From positions 1 to 64,000 of IMG/VR virus record IMGVR_UViG_3300034356_001766: a stretch of DNA of 64,000 nucleotides; one strand, given 5' to 3'. This document shows positions 37,574 to 45,866 of this stretch, in pieces (the first letter of the stretch is position 1; each line of letters starts with the position of its first letter). A program made the position numbers and the translations under genes. The notes under the pieces are model-generated. The model did not search any database. It was not told the origin of the DNA and worked only from the letters and a program-made list of their open reading frames with translations. Source of the stretch: a virus.

Positions 37574-38744
37574 ATTAAACATAATACTCCTGTTAATTCT
37601 ACCTCTATCTCTGATAGGGCAGACAATCACCCTGACTCCAATTGGAACTCAGGACGTTAGTGGTATACCGGTTACGGTTGAGCACTACACTGCTGGAGGC
37701 TTAAGCGGTACCGTTCAATCCCAGACAGCTTATATACCAGCTAACAGAGGAACCGGAAGTACTACAATTTTTAGTAGTGCTAATGCGGATGAAGCTTCTG
37801 CTGCTATAACATTCCCATCTGGCTTCACCCCTACTATAGGTACAACAACCTACACCCAGGGACACGTTAATGCTAACTCTTGGTTTGGATTTGGGACTAC
37901 AAGCAGTTCAGGCTACCAAGGTAGTGCAACCAACCCGAACGTTCCTACTATCCACATAACTTCAGTTGATAACGGATCCTCAGACAATAACATGTCTAAG
38001 GTTTCAACTGAAACTTACACTGATGGAACTTGGGGGGATGTGTTTAGGGTTAGGTATGAGGGGAACTGCCAGTACAGTCAATCAGGAGTAAATGTGATAT
38101 GGGACTTATACTTTGTAAAAACTCAACCTACAGTCTTTTACGTAGTGATGCGCGCATTCACTGCTGACGGTTCCAACCAAGAACAGATGGGCATTTCAAG
38201 CGGTGCTGCATGGCTGGGTGTGAATTATATCACGACTACAAGTTATGCAGCCGGTACTGCTTTTAGCTTTACATCTTCTTCAAACCAAGGAAGCTGGTCT
38301 ACAATATCAACTCAGAATACAAACGCAACTGGACAGGTAGTAGTTTCTAATCCCACCAATAAGCAGTACAAGGTTACAATCAACACCTCTCAGAAGTTTC
38401 ACCCTATTACTGACTTCAGTCTTATCTACATGATGTTTATAAAAGGTAATTTAGGTCCGTTACAGGACTGGGACTTTTACACTTGTGACTGTAATAACTC
38501 AGCTACCTTTGACTGGGAGGATATAAATTTCTGCTATGCCTTATTAAAGTCAAACTCCCTCCATAACAAGTATATCTTTACTCAGGCAGAAAAAACTACC
38601 ATTGAGGCTAATCCTAACACTAATTATTATAACACATACTCCCCTACCCAGGTACGTACTATTGAGAATCAAAATCAATTCTACATAATGGGCACAGGAA
38701 TACATAACGCCACACAACCAACTAACGCAGGTAAACTCCAATGA
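37563..38744 (+). CDS. Secreted Thr/Ser-rich protein
   Basis: 393 residues with signal peptide MISKLNIILLLILPLSLIGQ. Mature part rich in Thr, Ser, Asn and Gly with Gln/Tyr, beta-sheet like; late Cys pair in YTCDCNNSATFDWEDINF. No family recognised. Overlaps both neighbours, so part of the surface operon 34098-39163. Confidence 0.62.
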   Translation: MISKLNIILLLILPLSLIGQTITLTPIGTQDVSGIPVTVEHYTAGGLSGTVQSQTAYIPANRGTGSTTIFSSANADEASAAITFPSGFTPTIGTTTYTQGHVNANSWFGFGTTSSSGYQGSATNPNVPTIHITSVDNGSSDNNMSKVSTETYTDGTWGDVFRVRYEGNCQYSQSGVNVIWDLYFVKTQPTVFYVVMRAFTADGSNQEQMGISSGAAWLGVNYITTTSYAAGTAFSFTSSSNQGSWSTISTQNTNATGQVVVSNPTNKQYKVTINTSQKFHPITDFSLIYMMFIKGNLGPLQDWDFYTCDCNNSATFDWEDINFCYALLKSNSLHNKYIFTQAEKTTIEANPNTNYYNTYSPTQVRTIENQNQFYIMGTGIHNATQPTNAGKLQ

Positions 38745-39163
38745 TCAATCCAATCCTTGCCATGTGCTTCTACGTAGCTAGCGTAACTTCGAATGCTAAC
38801 CTAGCCGGTATCGACAATCAGAAATTTACTTTCGGGCTAAGGCAGATCACCGAGGACGTTCTCAATGAAAGAGGCAATCCTTTGTGCGACCAAAGCGATC
38901 AAAATGCTAGTCCGGTTTACGTTACGGTGACTGAAATTAAAGCACCTACTCAAGGTATCAGAGTAGGACCTTTTGAGTTTAAGCAAAAGAAAACAATCGT
39001 TGAAGTAGACATCGCAATAGGTTCATCGGTATACCACGGAGTAGGTAGAGCCAATACAAACGTTGCTGCTACGCTAATGCAGCTCCAGGATGAGACTCTA
39101 GCATTCGAAAGAACAGAATTTTCAGTAGCTGTTAAAAAAGCTATCGTTGACGCCCTAAAGTAG
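38741..39163 (+). CDS. Exported small protein at the end of the CsgG-like cluster
   Basis: 140 residues, weak signal-like start (MINPILAMCFYVASVTSNA), alternating strands VYVTVTEIK and VEVDIAIGSSVYHGVGRA and a C-terminal helix. The strand-helix pattern resembles small periplasmic partners of CsgG-like or LptE-like proteins, without a firm match. Confidence 0.55.
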   Translation: MINPILAMCFYVASVTSNANLAGIDNQKFTFGLRQITEDVLNERGNPLCDQSDQNASPVYVTVTEIKAPTQGIRVGPFEFKQKKTIVEVDIAIGSSVYHGVGRANTNVAATLMQLQDETLAFERTEFSVAVKKAIVDALK

Positions 39164-39240
39164 GTCTATTTATATCAAAGGGTTGCCGTAAATTGTTTTC
39201 TTAATTAGTTCTACAAGTTTAACTTTTTAAATAAAAATTT

Positions 39241-39483
39241 ATGGGATTTTTTGATATGTTCAAAGATAAAAACGACCTAAACGAAAAGACAATCGTTGGG
39301 TTTTTATCATTCACAGTAATGGCTATCTTTGCAGGAGCCGACATAGTAACAGGTATTTTAGGCAATCACCTAATAATCAGCGATACAATCTTCAATTCAT
39401 TTGTAATGATTACGCTAGGTGCATTTGGTATTGCAGAGGCAGGAAAGATTTTCGGAGGAAAGAAAGAAGAGAATAACGATTAA
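39241..39483 (+). CDS. Putative holin, two transmembrane segments
   Basis: 80 residues: GFLSFTVMAIFAGADIVTGIL and TIFNSFVMITLGAFGIAEAG are hydrophobic, ends are charged (KKEENND). Position directly before the endolysin and size suit a class II holin. Twin candidate at 40105, so which makes the lethal hole is open. Confidence 0.65.
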   Translation: MGFFDMFKDKNDLNEKTIVGFLSFTVMAIFAGADIVTGILGNHLIISDTIFNSFVMITLGAFGIAEAGKIFGGKKEENND

Positions 39484-39493
39484 AAATTAGATT

Positions 39494-40105
39494 ATGAGCT
39501 TAAAAAGTTTACAAGAGAAGATGGGTATAGCTGCTGACGGCGCTTTTGGTCCCGGAACAATGAAGAAGGCAATGGAGTTTTATAAGTTGACTCCAGTGAG
39601 AGCAGCTCACTTCTTCGCTCAAACAGCCCACGAAACAGGAGGCTTCAAAGCATTCTCAGAGAACCTAAACTACTCCGCCCAAGGCCTGCAAGGTATCTTT
39701 GGCAAGTACTTCCCCGGTAACCTCGAAGAGTCTTACGCCCGCCAGCCTGAAAAGATTGCAAACCGAGTCTACGCCGACAGGATGGGCAACGGAGCTGAAG
39801 CATCAGGAGACGGATACAAGTTCAGAGGCAGAGGAGCTCTGCAGTTGACTGGTAAAGCCAACTATGAAGCATTTGCAAAGTACTTAGGCAATGACGAGGT
39901 CTTGACTAACCCTGATACGGTTGCAACTAAGTATGCTTTCGAATCAGCTATGTTTTTCTTTGAAAGAAATAAACTATGGACTATCTGTGATAAGGGCATC
40001 AACGATGCAGCTATCCTAGAGCTCACCAAGCGCATCAACGGCGGTACTCACGGACTTGAAGACAGAAATGCCAAGACTAAGAAGTACTTCGAGTACGTAA
40101 AGTAA
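39494..40105 (+). CDS. GH19-type endolysin (chitinase-like muramidase)
   Basis: 203 residues. AHFFAQTAHETGGFKAFSEN has the catalytic Glu (HETGG); YKFRGRGALQLTGKANYEAF is the GH19 signature. N-terminal ~25 residues (MGIAADGAFGPGTMKKAMEF) look like a half peptidoglycan-binding repeat. Degrades host peptidoglycan at lysis; no signal peptide, so it needs a holin. TAATG overlap with the following holin gene. Confidence 0.93.
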   Translation: MSLKSLQEKMGIAADGAFGPGTMKKAMEFYKLTPVRAAHFFAQTAHETGGFKAFSENLNYSAQGLQGIFGKYFPGNLEESYARQPEKIANRVYADRMGNGAEASGDGYKFRGRGALQLTGKANYEAFAKYLGNDEVLTNPDTVATKYAFESAMFFFERNKLWTICDKGINDAAILELTKRINGGTHGLEDRNAKTKKYFEYVK

Positions 40106-40521
40106 TGAAACAAACTGCCATCTTTCTTTCCATCACCACTTCTCTTTCATTCGGCTGCTCTTATTTTCTAGAGCTGACAATGGGTAATTTTGAGCAGTAT
40201 CTTGCTCTGATTGCTGTAGTGTTTGTGGATGGGTTCTTCGGTATTATAGCCGGGATCAAGAGAGAGGGCTTCAAGACCTTTAAGGCTGTGAAGGTGCTGC
40301 AAAGAGCAATAACCTGGGTGGTGCTGCTGACTGTGATACTGATGGTAGAGAAAGGATTTGCAGGTACCAGTTGGTTATCTGAAACCATTATCGTACCTTT
40401 CATACTTCTACAGCTTATAAGTGCTCTTAAGAATGCTTCGATGTCAGGCTACATTCACATAGGAGATCTAAATAAGATCTTAGATCGAATAGATCCTCAC
40501 AAAGGAGAAAGAAAAGAATAA
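40105..40521 (+). CDS. Phage holin family protein (Phage_holin_4-like)
   Basis: 138 residues, three to four hydrophobic segments. AVVFVDGFFGIIAGIKREGFKTFKAVKVL is the family hallmark (D-G-x-x-GI-x-AG-x-K...F...K). Follows the endolysin immediately, so the cassette is holin candidate, endolysin, holin. Confidence 0.82.
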   Translation: MKQTAIFLSITTSLSFGCSYFLELTMGNFEQYLALIAVVFVDGFFGIIAGIKREGFKTFKAVKVLQRAITWVVLLTVILMVEKGFAGTSWLSETIIVPFILLQLISALKNASMSGYIHIGDLNKILDRIDPHKGERKE

Positions 40522-40534
40522 AAAGTTTAAAGAG

Positions 40535-40558
40535 CCCTTGTATCCCAAGGGTTTTTTT
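40535..40558 (+). terminator. Terminator after the lysis cassette
   Basis: CCCTTG (40535-40540), loop TATCC, CAAGGG (40546-40551), then seven T. Its 5' arm contains the -33 TTG of the next promoter. Confidence 0.75.
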
Positions 40559-40568
40559 CTTATATTAA
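40538..40568 (+). promoter_or_regulatory. Promoter TTG-N20-TATATTAA fused to a terminator
   Basis: TTG 40538-40540 within the terminator stem, TATATTAA 40561-40568, spacer 20 nt. The next ATG (40573) follows after 4 nt, so the transcript is leaderless. Confidence 0.7.
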
Positions 40569-40572
40569 GGTT

Positions 40573-40932
40573 ATGAATGATAAGAAAGTTACTGCTCAAG
40601 TGAGCGCAGTTGAGATTCTAAAGAAAGAATACCCGACTATCTACAATGGCTATACTCAGGTCCAGCAAGAGCAACTAGAGCTCTTCGCTAAGAAGCACCT
40701 TGACTACGGGATGCATAACATTACTGCAGGTACCCAGCTCGCTACTGAAGATGAGATTGGCTTTGCTCTGACCGGGCTCTGGTATCGGATCTCTGATAAA
40801 GTAAGCCGATGGAAGAACCTGCTTATTAATCGACGAAGCGTTCAGAACGAATCCTTGATGGATACTTACCAGGACCTGGCTAACTACGGCATCATAGCTC
40901 AGCTAGTGGCAAGGGGGATGTGGAAGAAGTAA
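40573..40932 (+). CDS. Nmad1/DUF1599-type protein
   Basis: 119 residues, helical: LFAKKHLDYGMHNITAGTQL, WYRISDKVSRWKNLL, DTYQDLANYGIIAQLVARG. Fits the nucleotide-modification-associated domain 1 (DUF1599) pattern K-x-x-DYG...R-x-x-x-L...D-x-x-DLA-Y. Domain is associated with modified-base phages; catalytic role not proven. Own leaderless promoter behind the lysis terminator. Confidence 0.62.
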   Translation: MNDKKVTAQVSAVEILKKEYPTIYNGYTQVQQEQLELFAKKHLDYGMHNITAGTQLATEDEIGFALTGLWYRISDKVSRWKNLLINRRSVQNESLMDTYQDLANYGIIAQLVARGMWKK

Positions 40933-40933
40933 G

Positions 40934-41872
40934 ATGGCAAAAAAGAAACTTCCTAAGGAGGTAAGCCTGGTTCGTGAATATGAAGTAGAGAAGTACGACA
41001 CAAAGGAGAATAAAAACATCTCCTACAGTCAATACTCAATCTACAGTACGTGTCCACATCAGTGGTACCTTTCGTATCCGAAAAAGCTAGCACCTTACAC
41101 TCCTAGCATCCATACTGTCTTCGGGACTGCACTCCATGAGACAGTCCAGAACTGGCTTGATGTCCTCTTTAATGAGTCCGTCAAAGCTTCTAATGAGATC
41201 GATCTACCGGCCTACCTTATGGACCGGTTAAAGAAGACTTACAAGAAAGAGAGGTTTAGTAACGGAAATAAAGACTTCACCACTCCGGCCCAGCTCCAGG
41301 AATTCCATAATGACGGAATAGCGATCCTGGACTACCTAAAAAAGAAACGAGCTATCTACTTTAGCACCAAGGGCACATACTTAGTAGGGGTAGAGGTTCC
41401 GCTTATTCAGAAGCTTAAGCCCGGACTATACTTTAAAGCCTACCTGGACTTAGTCTTCTTTAACGAAGTTACAGGAAAGTATTTGATATTGGATATCAAG
41501 ACTTCGACCAAGGGATGGAGTGACTATGAGAAGAAAAGCGATACTAAGATCTCTCAGATTCTATTCTATAAAGAATTCTTCGCCCAGCAGTTCGGTACTG
41601 ATGTAGATAGCATCAACGTAGAATTTTTTATCGTTAGAAGAAAAATATTTGAAGGAGGGGAGTTCGTACCTAAGAGGGTGCAGCAATTCCGACCTGCTTC
41701 AGGAAAGATCAAAAGAGGACAGGTGATGTCTGGTTTGAATAGGTTTGTGGAGGAAGCCTTTAATAACTCCGGTCAATATATAGAAAAAGATTTTACTAAG
41801 AACGCATCAAAGAACAACTGTAGATTCTGTCCATTTAACAAAAGCCCTCTCTGCAATGCAGCTATTCTGTAG
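40934..41872 (+). CDS. PD-(D/E)XK nuclease, RecB/Cas4-like with Fe-S Cys set
   Basis: 312 residues. ISYSQYSIYSTCPHQWYLSY is the RecB-family opening with first Cys; GTALHETVQNW; YLILDIKTSTKG is motif D-x-K; C-terminal CRFCPF and SPLC give three more Cys, as in 4Fe-4S AddB/Cas4/phage exonucleases. Probably a 5'-3' or dsDNA-end exonuclease for recombination or replication. Confidence 0.82.
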   Translation: MAKKKLPKEVSLVREYEVEKYDTKENKNISYSQYSIYSTCPHQWYLSYPKKLAPYTPSIHTVFGTALHETVQNWLDVLFNESVKASNEIDLPAYLMDRLKKTYKKERFSNGNKDFTTPAQLQEFHNDGIAILDYLKKKRAIYFSTKGTYLVGVEVPLIQKLKPGLYFKAYLDLVFFNEVTGKYLILDIKTSTKGWSDYEKKSDTKISQILFYKEFFAQQFGTDVDSINVEFFIVRRKIFEGGEFVPKRVQQFRPASGKIKRGQVMSGLNRFVEEAFNNSGQYIEKDFTKNASKNNCRFCPFNKSPLCNAAIL

Positions 41873-41911
41873 TCACAGCCTATTTATATATGTATATATA
41901 AAACAAAGGCT

Positions 41912-42094
41912 ATGGACAACAAAAAGCTGACAAGCGTCAAAGTAGAGCAGCAGTTATTCGATGAGTTTAAAGTTCAATGCGTACGCTATAAATTTTCATT
42001 CCAAAAGTTGGCAGATAGAGCGATCTTTTTCTATCTTACGGATGATACGTTTAGAAACAAAGTACATAATCAGAACGATTTAAACATAAAATAA
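41912..42094 (+). CDS. Ribbon-helix-helix-like small protein
   Basis: 60 residues. KLTSVKVEQQLFDEFKVQCV then FQKLADRAIFFYL fits an RHH/Arc-type strand-helix-helix. Candidate transcription regulator at the border of the glycan locus. TATTTATA at 41881 precedes it. The stop overlaps the next gene's ATG. Confidence 0.62.
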   Translation: MDNKKLTSVKVEQQLFDEFKVQCVRYKFSFQKLADRAIFFYLTDDTFRNKVHNQNDLNIK

Positions 42095-43539
42095 TGCAAG
42101 ACAAATTTGGTTATATTGAGCAGAAAGATCGAAAGAAGATTCTTCTGCTATGTGATGATATAAGGCTGCACTCCGGAGTCGCTACTATGGCGAGAGAGAT
42201 TGTAGTAGGTACCTCCCACCACTTTAACTGGGTGAATCTAGGAGGTGCGATGAAGCACCCTGACGAGAAGAAAGCTTTCGACCTCTCTGACGACGTTAAC
42301 AAGCAGAATGGAATCCAAGATTCTAGTGTTAAGCTTTATGCAACATCCGGTTACGGGACAGCTGACATAGTCAGGGAACTTATCAGGACTGAGAAGCCAG
42401 ATGCAATACTGCACTTCACCGATCCTAGGTACTGGACTTGGTTGTATGATATCGAAAGAGAGATCAGGCAGCAAATTCCTTTGCTGTACTTGAATATCTG
42501 GGACGATTATCCGGCTCCGTTATACAATAAGGCTTACTACGAGTGCTGTGACTTGCTGATGGGAATCTCTAAGCAGACTACCAACATCAATAAGCTTGTA
42601 TTAGAAGAAGCTGCCGGTAAGAAAATTATTGAATATGTTCCTCACGGCATCAATCAAAAGCATTTCTTCCCTATTACTTCCGAGTATAAGAACTTTGATA
42701 AGTATCAGGAGTTCAAAAAGACTATCTTTGAAGGCAAAGAGATCGACTATGTAGTGTTCTGGAACTCCAGGAACATTAGACGAAAGTCACCCGGTGATGT
42801 TATACTAGCCTATAGAAACTTTTGTGATAAGATCGGTGTTGAGAAAGCAAAGAGATGTGCTCTTATAATGCATACCCAGCCCGTGGACGAAAATGGAACT
42901 GATCTATATGCCGTAAGAGAGGCTGTATGCGACTCATCATACGTGAATGTATTCTTCTCTCAGGAAAGACTTGGTACCGAATCAATGAACTGGCTTTATA
43001 ACCTAGCCGACGTCACTGTGTTAATCTCTTCTAACGAAGGTTGGGGTTTAAGTCTGACTGAATCTATGATGGCCGGGACTATGATCATCGGTAATGTTAC
43101 CGGTGGGATGCAAGATCAGATGAGGTTTGTTGATGACAAAGGTGAATGGTATACTCCTTCATTTGAAGTACCTTCCAATCATATGGGAACTTATAAGGAG
43201 CATGGTGAGTGGGTAATACCGGTCTTCCCTTCTAACATCTCTCTAGTAGGTTCAGTTCCGACTCCCTACATCTTCGATGATAGATGCGACTTTAGAGACG
43301 TTACGGATGCTATCTTAAAAACCTACCAGATGTCAAGTCAGGAGAGGCAGAGCAGAGGAGCAGCCGGCCGGGAGTGGGTCCTATCAGAAGAATCAATGAT
43401 GTCAGCTGATAACATGGGTAGAAATATTATCAAGTACATTGATAAGACCTTCCAGGAGTTTACACCCCGGACCAGCTACGATATCATTAAGGTAAAGGAT
43501 GTAGAAAAAAAATATGTTAAACACCCAATAGTCTACTAA
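42094..43539 (+). CDS. Glycosyltransferase, GT-B (GT4-like)
   Basis: 481 residues. LLLCDDIRLHSGVATMAREI is the N-terminal acceptor-side start; the C-terminal half has VFWNSRNIRRKSPGDVI, VSSNEGWGLSLTESMMAGTMII, the E-x7-E type of retaining GT4. First enzyme of the glycan locus, overlaps the next GT by one base. Confidence 0.82.
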   Translation: MQDKFGYIEQKDRKKILLLCDDIRLHSGVATMAREIVVGTSHHFNWVNLGGAMKHPDEKKAFDLSDDVNKQNGIQDSSVKLYATSGYGTADIVRELIRTEKPDAILHFTDPRYWTWLYDIEREIRQQIPLLYLNIWDDYPAPLYNKAYYECCDLLMGISKQTTNINKLVLEEAAGKKIIEYVPHGINQKHFFPITSEYKNFDKYQEFKKTIFEGKEIDYVVFWNSRNIRRKSPGDVILAYRNFCDKIGVEKAKRCALIMHTQPVDENGTDLYAVREAVCDSSYVNVFFSQERLGTESMNWLYNLADVTVLISSNEGWGLSLTESMMAGTMIIGNVTGGMQDQMRFVDDKGEWYTPSFEVPSNHMGTYKEHGEWVIPVFPSNISLVGSVPTPYIFDDRCDFRDVTDAILKTYQMSSQERQSRGAAGREWVLSEESMMSADNMGRNIIKYIDKTFQEFTPRTSYDIIKVKDVEKKYVKHPIVY

Positions 43540-44807
43540 TGGATAAAATTTCAGTTATAGTTAGCTGCCCGATCGATACTTACAGCGGTTACGGTGGACG
43601 GTCAAGAGATCTTGTTAAGGCTCTTCTTAAATCAGGCAAGTACGACGTTAAGATTTTAAGCCAGCGCTGGGGCAGTACTCGGTTTGGATATCTCAAAGAG
43701 CATTCCGAGCATGAGCTTGCTTCCCTTATTATACCTTCGATCACAAGTCGACCTAACCTCTGGATTCAAATTACAGTACCTAACGAATTCCAGGCAGTAG
43801 GAGAGTACAACATCGGCATTACGGCCGGTATTGAAACCACTGTTTGTGATCCTAGCTGGATTGAAGGTTTGAATAGGATGAACCTTAACCTAGTATCATC
43901 CCAGCATTCGAAAGAAACCTTCTTACGCTCTCAGTTTAACGTTGAAGAGAACGGCAAGGTCAAAAGGCAGATTAAACTTGAAAAACCTATGGAGGTATTA
44001 TTTGAAGGAGCTGATCTTACAAAGTATCTTCCGGGCACTTCAAAGTTTAACCTCGAAGGTATTGAGGAGGAATTCGCTTACCTATTTGTTGGACACTGGC
44101 TGCAAGGTAACGTAGGTCAAGACAGAAAGAATGTAGGGTATATGGTTAAAATTTTCTTAGAAGTATTTAAGAATAAGAAGAAGCAACCTGCTCTAATTCT
44201 AAAGACTCAGTCAGCTAATGCTTCTATCCTTGATAGGGATCAGCTGCTGAAGAAGATCGATGCTATAAGAAAGACCGTTAAAGGTTCACTACCCAACATC
44301 TATATAATTCATGGGGAGATGTCTGATCAGGAGATTAACCATCTCTACAATCACCCTAAAGTAAAAGCTATGATTAGCTTCACCAAAGGAGAAGGCTTTG
44401 GAAGGCCTCTGCTAGAGTTTAGTTTAGTAAACAAACCTATCATTGCCTGCAACTGGTCCGGTCATATTGACTTCCTGGATAAGGAATTCTGCTACCTAGT
44501 CAACGGAACCTTAACTAATGTTGATAAGAGTGCTGCAGTAGATAAAATGCTTTTAAAAGAATCTCAATGGTTTACCCCTAACGATTCCGAAGCAGCTACC
44601 GCTCTTCGCCTTGTCTTTGAAGACTATAAAAAGTATGCAGAGCTAGCAAAGAGACAGGGATATAAGTCTCGTACAAACTTTAGCTGGGAGAAGATGGCAG
44701 AGCAATTAGATACAATTCTAACAGCTAATCTCCCCACCTTCACCAAGCAGATAGAGCTCAAACTTCCTACCTTAAATCTTCCTAAATTACAAAAAATAAA
44801 TGGATAA
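43539..44807 (+). CDS. Glycosyltransferase, GT-B
   Basis: 422 residues. ISVIVSCPIDTYSGYGGRSRDL start, EYNIGITAGIET, FTKGEGFGRPLLEFSLVNKPII (EGFG-x-P-x-x-E motif of GT4), NWSGHIDFL. Probably adds a sugar in the same pathway as its neighbour. Confidence 0.82.
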   Translation: MDKISVIVSCPIDTYSGYGGRSRDLVKALLKSGKYDVKILSQRWGSTRFGYLKEHSEHELASLIIPSITSRPNLWIQITVPNEFQAVGEYNIGITAGIETTVCDPSWIEGLNRMNLNLVSSQHSKETFLRSQFNVEENGKVKRQIKLEKPMEVLFEGADLTKYLPGTSKFNLEGIEEEFAYLFVGHWLQGNVGQDRKNVGYMVKIFLEVFKNKKKQPALILKTQSANASILDRDQLLKKIDAIRKTVKGSLPNIYIIHGEMSDQEINHLYNHPKVKAMISFTKGEGFGRPLLEFSLVNKPIIACNWSGHIDFLDKEFCYLVNGTLTNVDKSAAVDKMLLKESQWFTPNDSEAATALRLVFEDYKKYAELAKRQGYKSRTNFSWEKMAEQLDTILTANLPTFTKQIELKLPTLNLPKLQKING

Positions 44808-45237
44808 GTTAACCGATTGCAAGAGATGCGGCTCCAATGCCTGCTACGAACAGCACGTCACCGACAAGCTAACGACGTGGCTATGTATGGGGTGCGGGTT
44901 TACAACCTCAACAGTTATGACTGAAGGCAGTCAAGCTACTACGAATGCTTTAGAATCTTCTCCAGAGCTCTACAAAGACCTCCTTCATAAGGACCAGGAC
45001 GGGAATATCTGGATGCCTGCTACGGTGACGTTGCCGGGCAGAGGGATGGTTTTCATAGACGGAACTACTAAGGAGAACTGGGTATGGACTGCTGTTAAGG
45101 CTGTTGAGATCCTAAAAGAGGAGCAGCACAAGTACCCTGAAGGTCAGACCCACAAAATGGATATGAAAGGAGCCCGGAACTTCAAGCAAAGAGACTTCAT
45201 GGATGCTCTAGAGGTAATTGAGTTTTACGCAATGTAA
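44800..45237 (+). CDS. Zinc-ribbon conserved phage protein
   Basis: 145 residues. CKRCGSNACY...CMGCGF is a zinc ribbon; the second half is alpha/beta (MVFIDGTTKENWVWTAVKAV). Not a sugar enzyme; I recall similar proteins in T4-like phages. Overlaps neighbours by 8 and 1 nt. Confidence 0.62.
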   Translation: MDKLTDCKRCGSNACYEQHVTDKLTTWLCMGCGFTTSTVMTEGSQATTNALESSPELYKDLLHKDQDGNIWMPATVTLPGRGMVFIDGTTKENWVWTAVKAVEILKEEQHKYPEGQTHKMDMKGARNFKQRDFMDALEVIEFYAM

Positions 45238-45866
45238 TGAAAATTAGTTATGCTGTAACGGTTTGTAATGAGCTTGTAGAGATACAGCGGCTACTACCTT
45301 ACCTGATTGAAAATAAAAGGAAAGAAGATGAGATAGTTATCTTCTACGATTCCAATAATGGAAGTAAGTCAGTTGATGAGTACTTAAGAAGCTTATCTTC
45401 TAATACCTTTGCTCCATTTCGATTTATTCATTACCACTTCGATGGGCATTTTGCCAATATGAAGAATGCTTTAACGGAAGCCTGTCTAGGAGATTACATA
45501 TTTCAGATCGATGCTGACGAAGTACCCAACATACACTTACTTCAGTACCTACCTACCCTGCTAGAGGCTAACCAGATAGAGGTACTGAGGGTACCTAGAG
45601 TCAATACAGTTCATGGACTAACTTCGGAACATACCCGGAAGTGGGGATGGACTGTTGACAATCACGGAAGGGTTAACTGGCCCGACCTCCAATGGAGGAT
45701 CTATGCCAACAATGGAAAGATTAAATGGAAAAATAAAGTCCATGAAGTGTTGGAAGGATACCAAACTTATGCTATATTGCCTCTAGAGATGGAGTATAGC
45801 CTGAGTCACCATAAGTATATTGACCGGCAGGAAAGACAAAATGACTACTATGAAACCTTAGCATGA
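45237..45866 (+). CDS. Family 2 glycosyltransferase
   Basis: 209 residues. YAVTVCNELVEIQRLLPYLI start and QIDADEVPN (DxD) with VHGLTSEHTRKWGW; short GT-A. Ends with an H-x-K-Y-I-D motif (SHHKYIDRQERQNDYY) like GT2 synthases. Confidence 0.78.
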   Translation: MKISYAVTVCNELVEIQRLLPYLIENKRKEDEIVIFYDSNNGSKSVDEYLRSLSSNTFAPFRFIHYHFDGHFANMKNALTEACLGDYIFQIDADEVPNIHLLQYLPTLLEANQIEVLRVPRVNTVHGLTSEHTRKWGWTVDNHGRVNWPDLQWRIYANNGKIKWKNKVHEVLEGYQTYAILPLEMEYSLSHHKYIDRQERQNDYYETLA

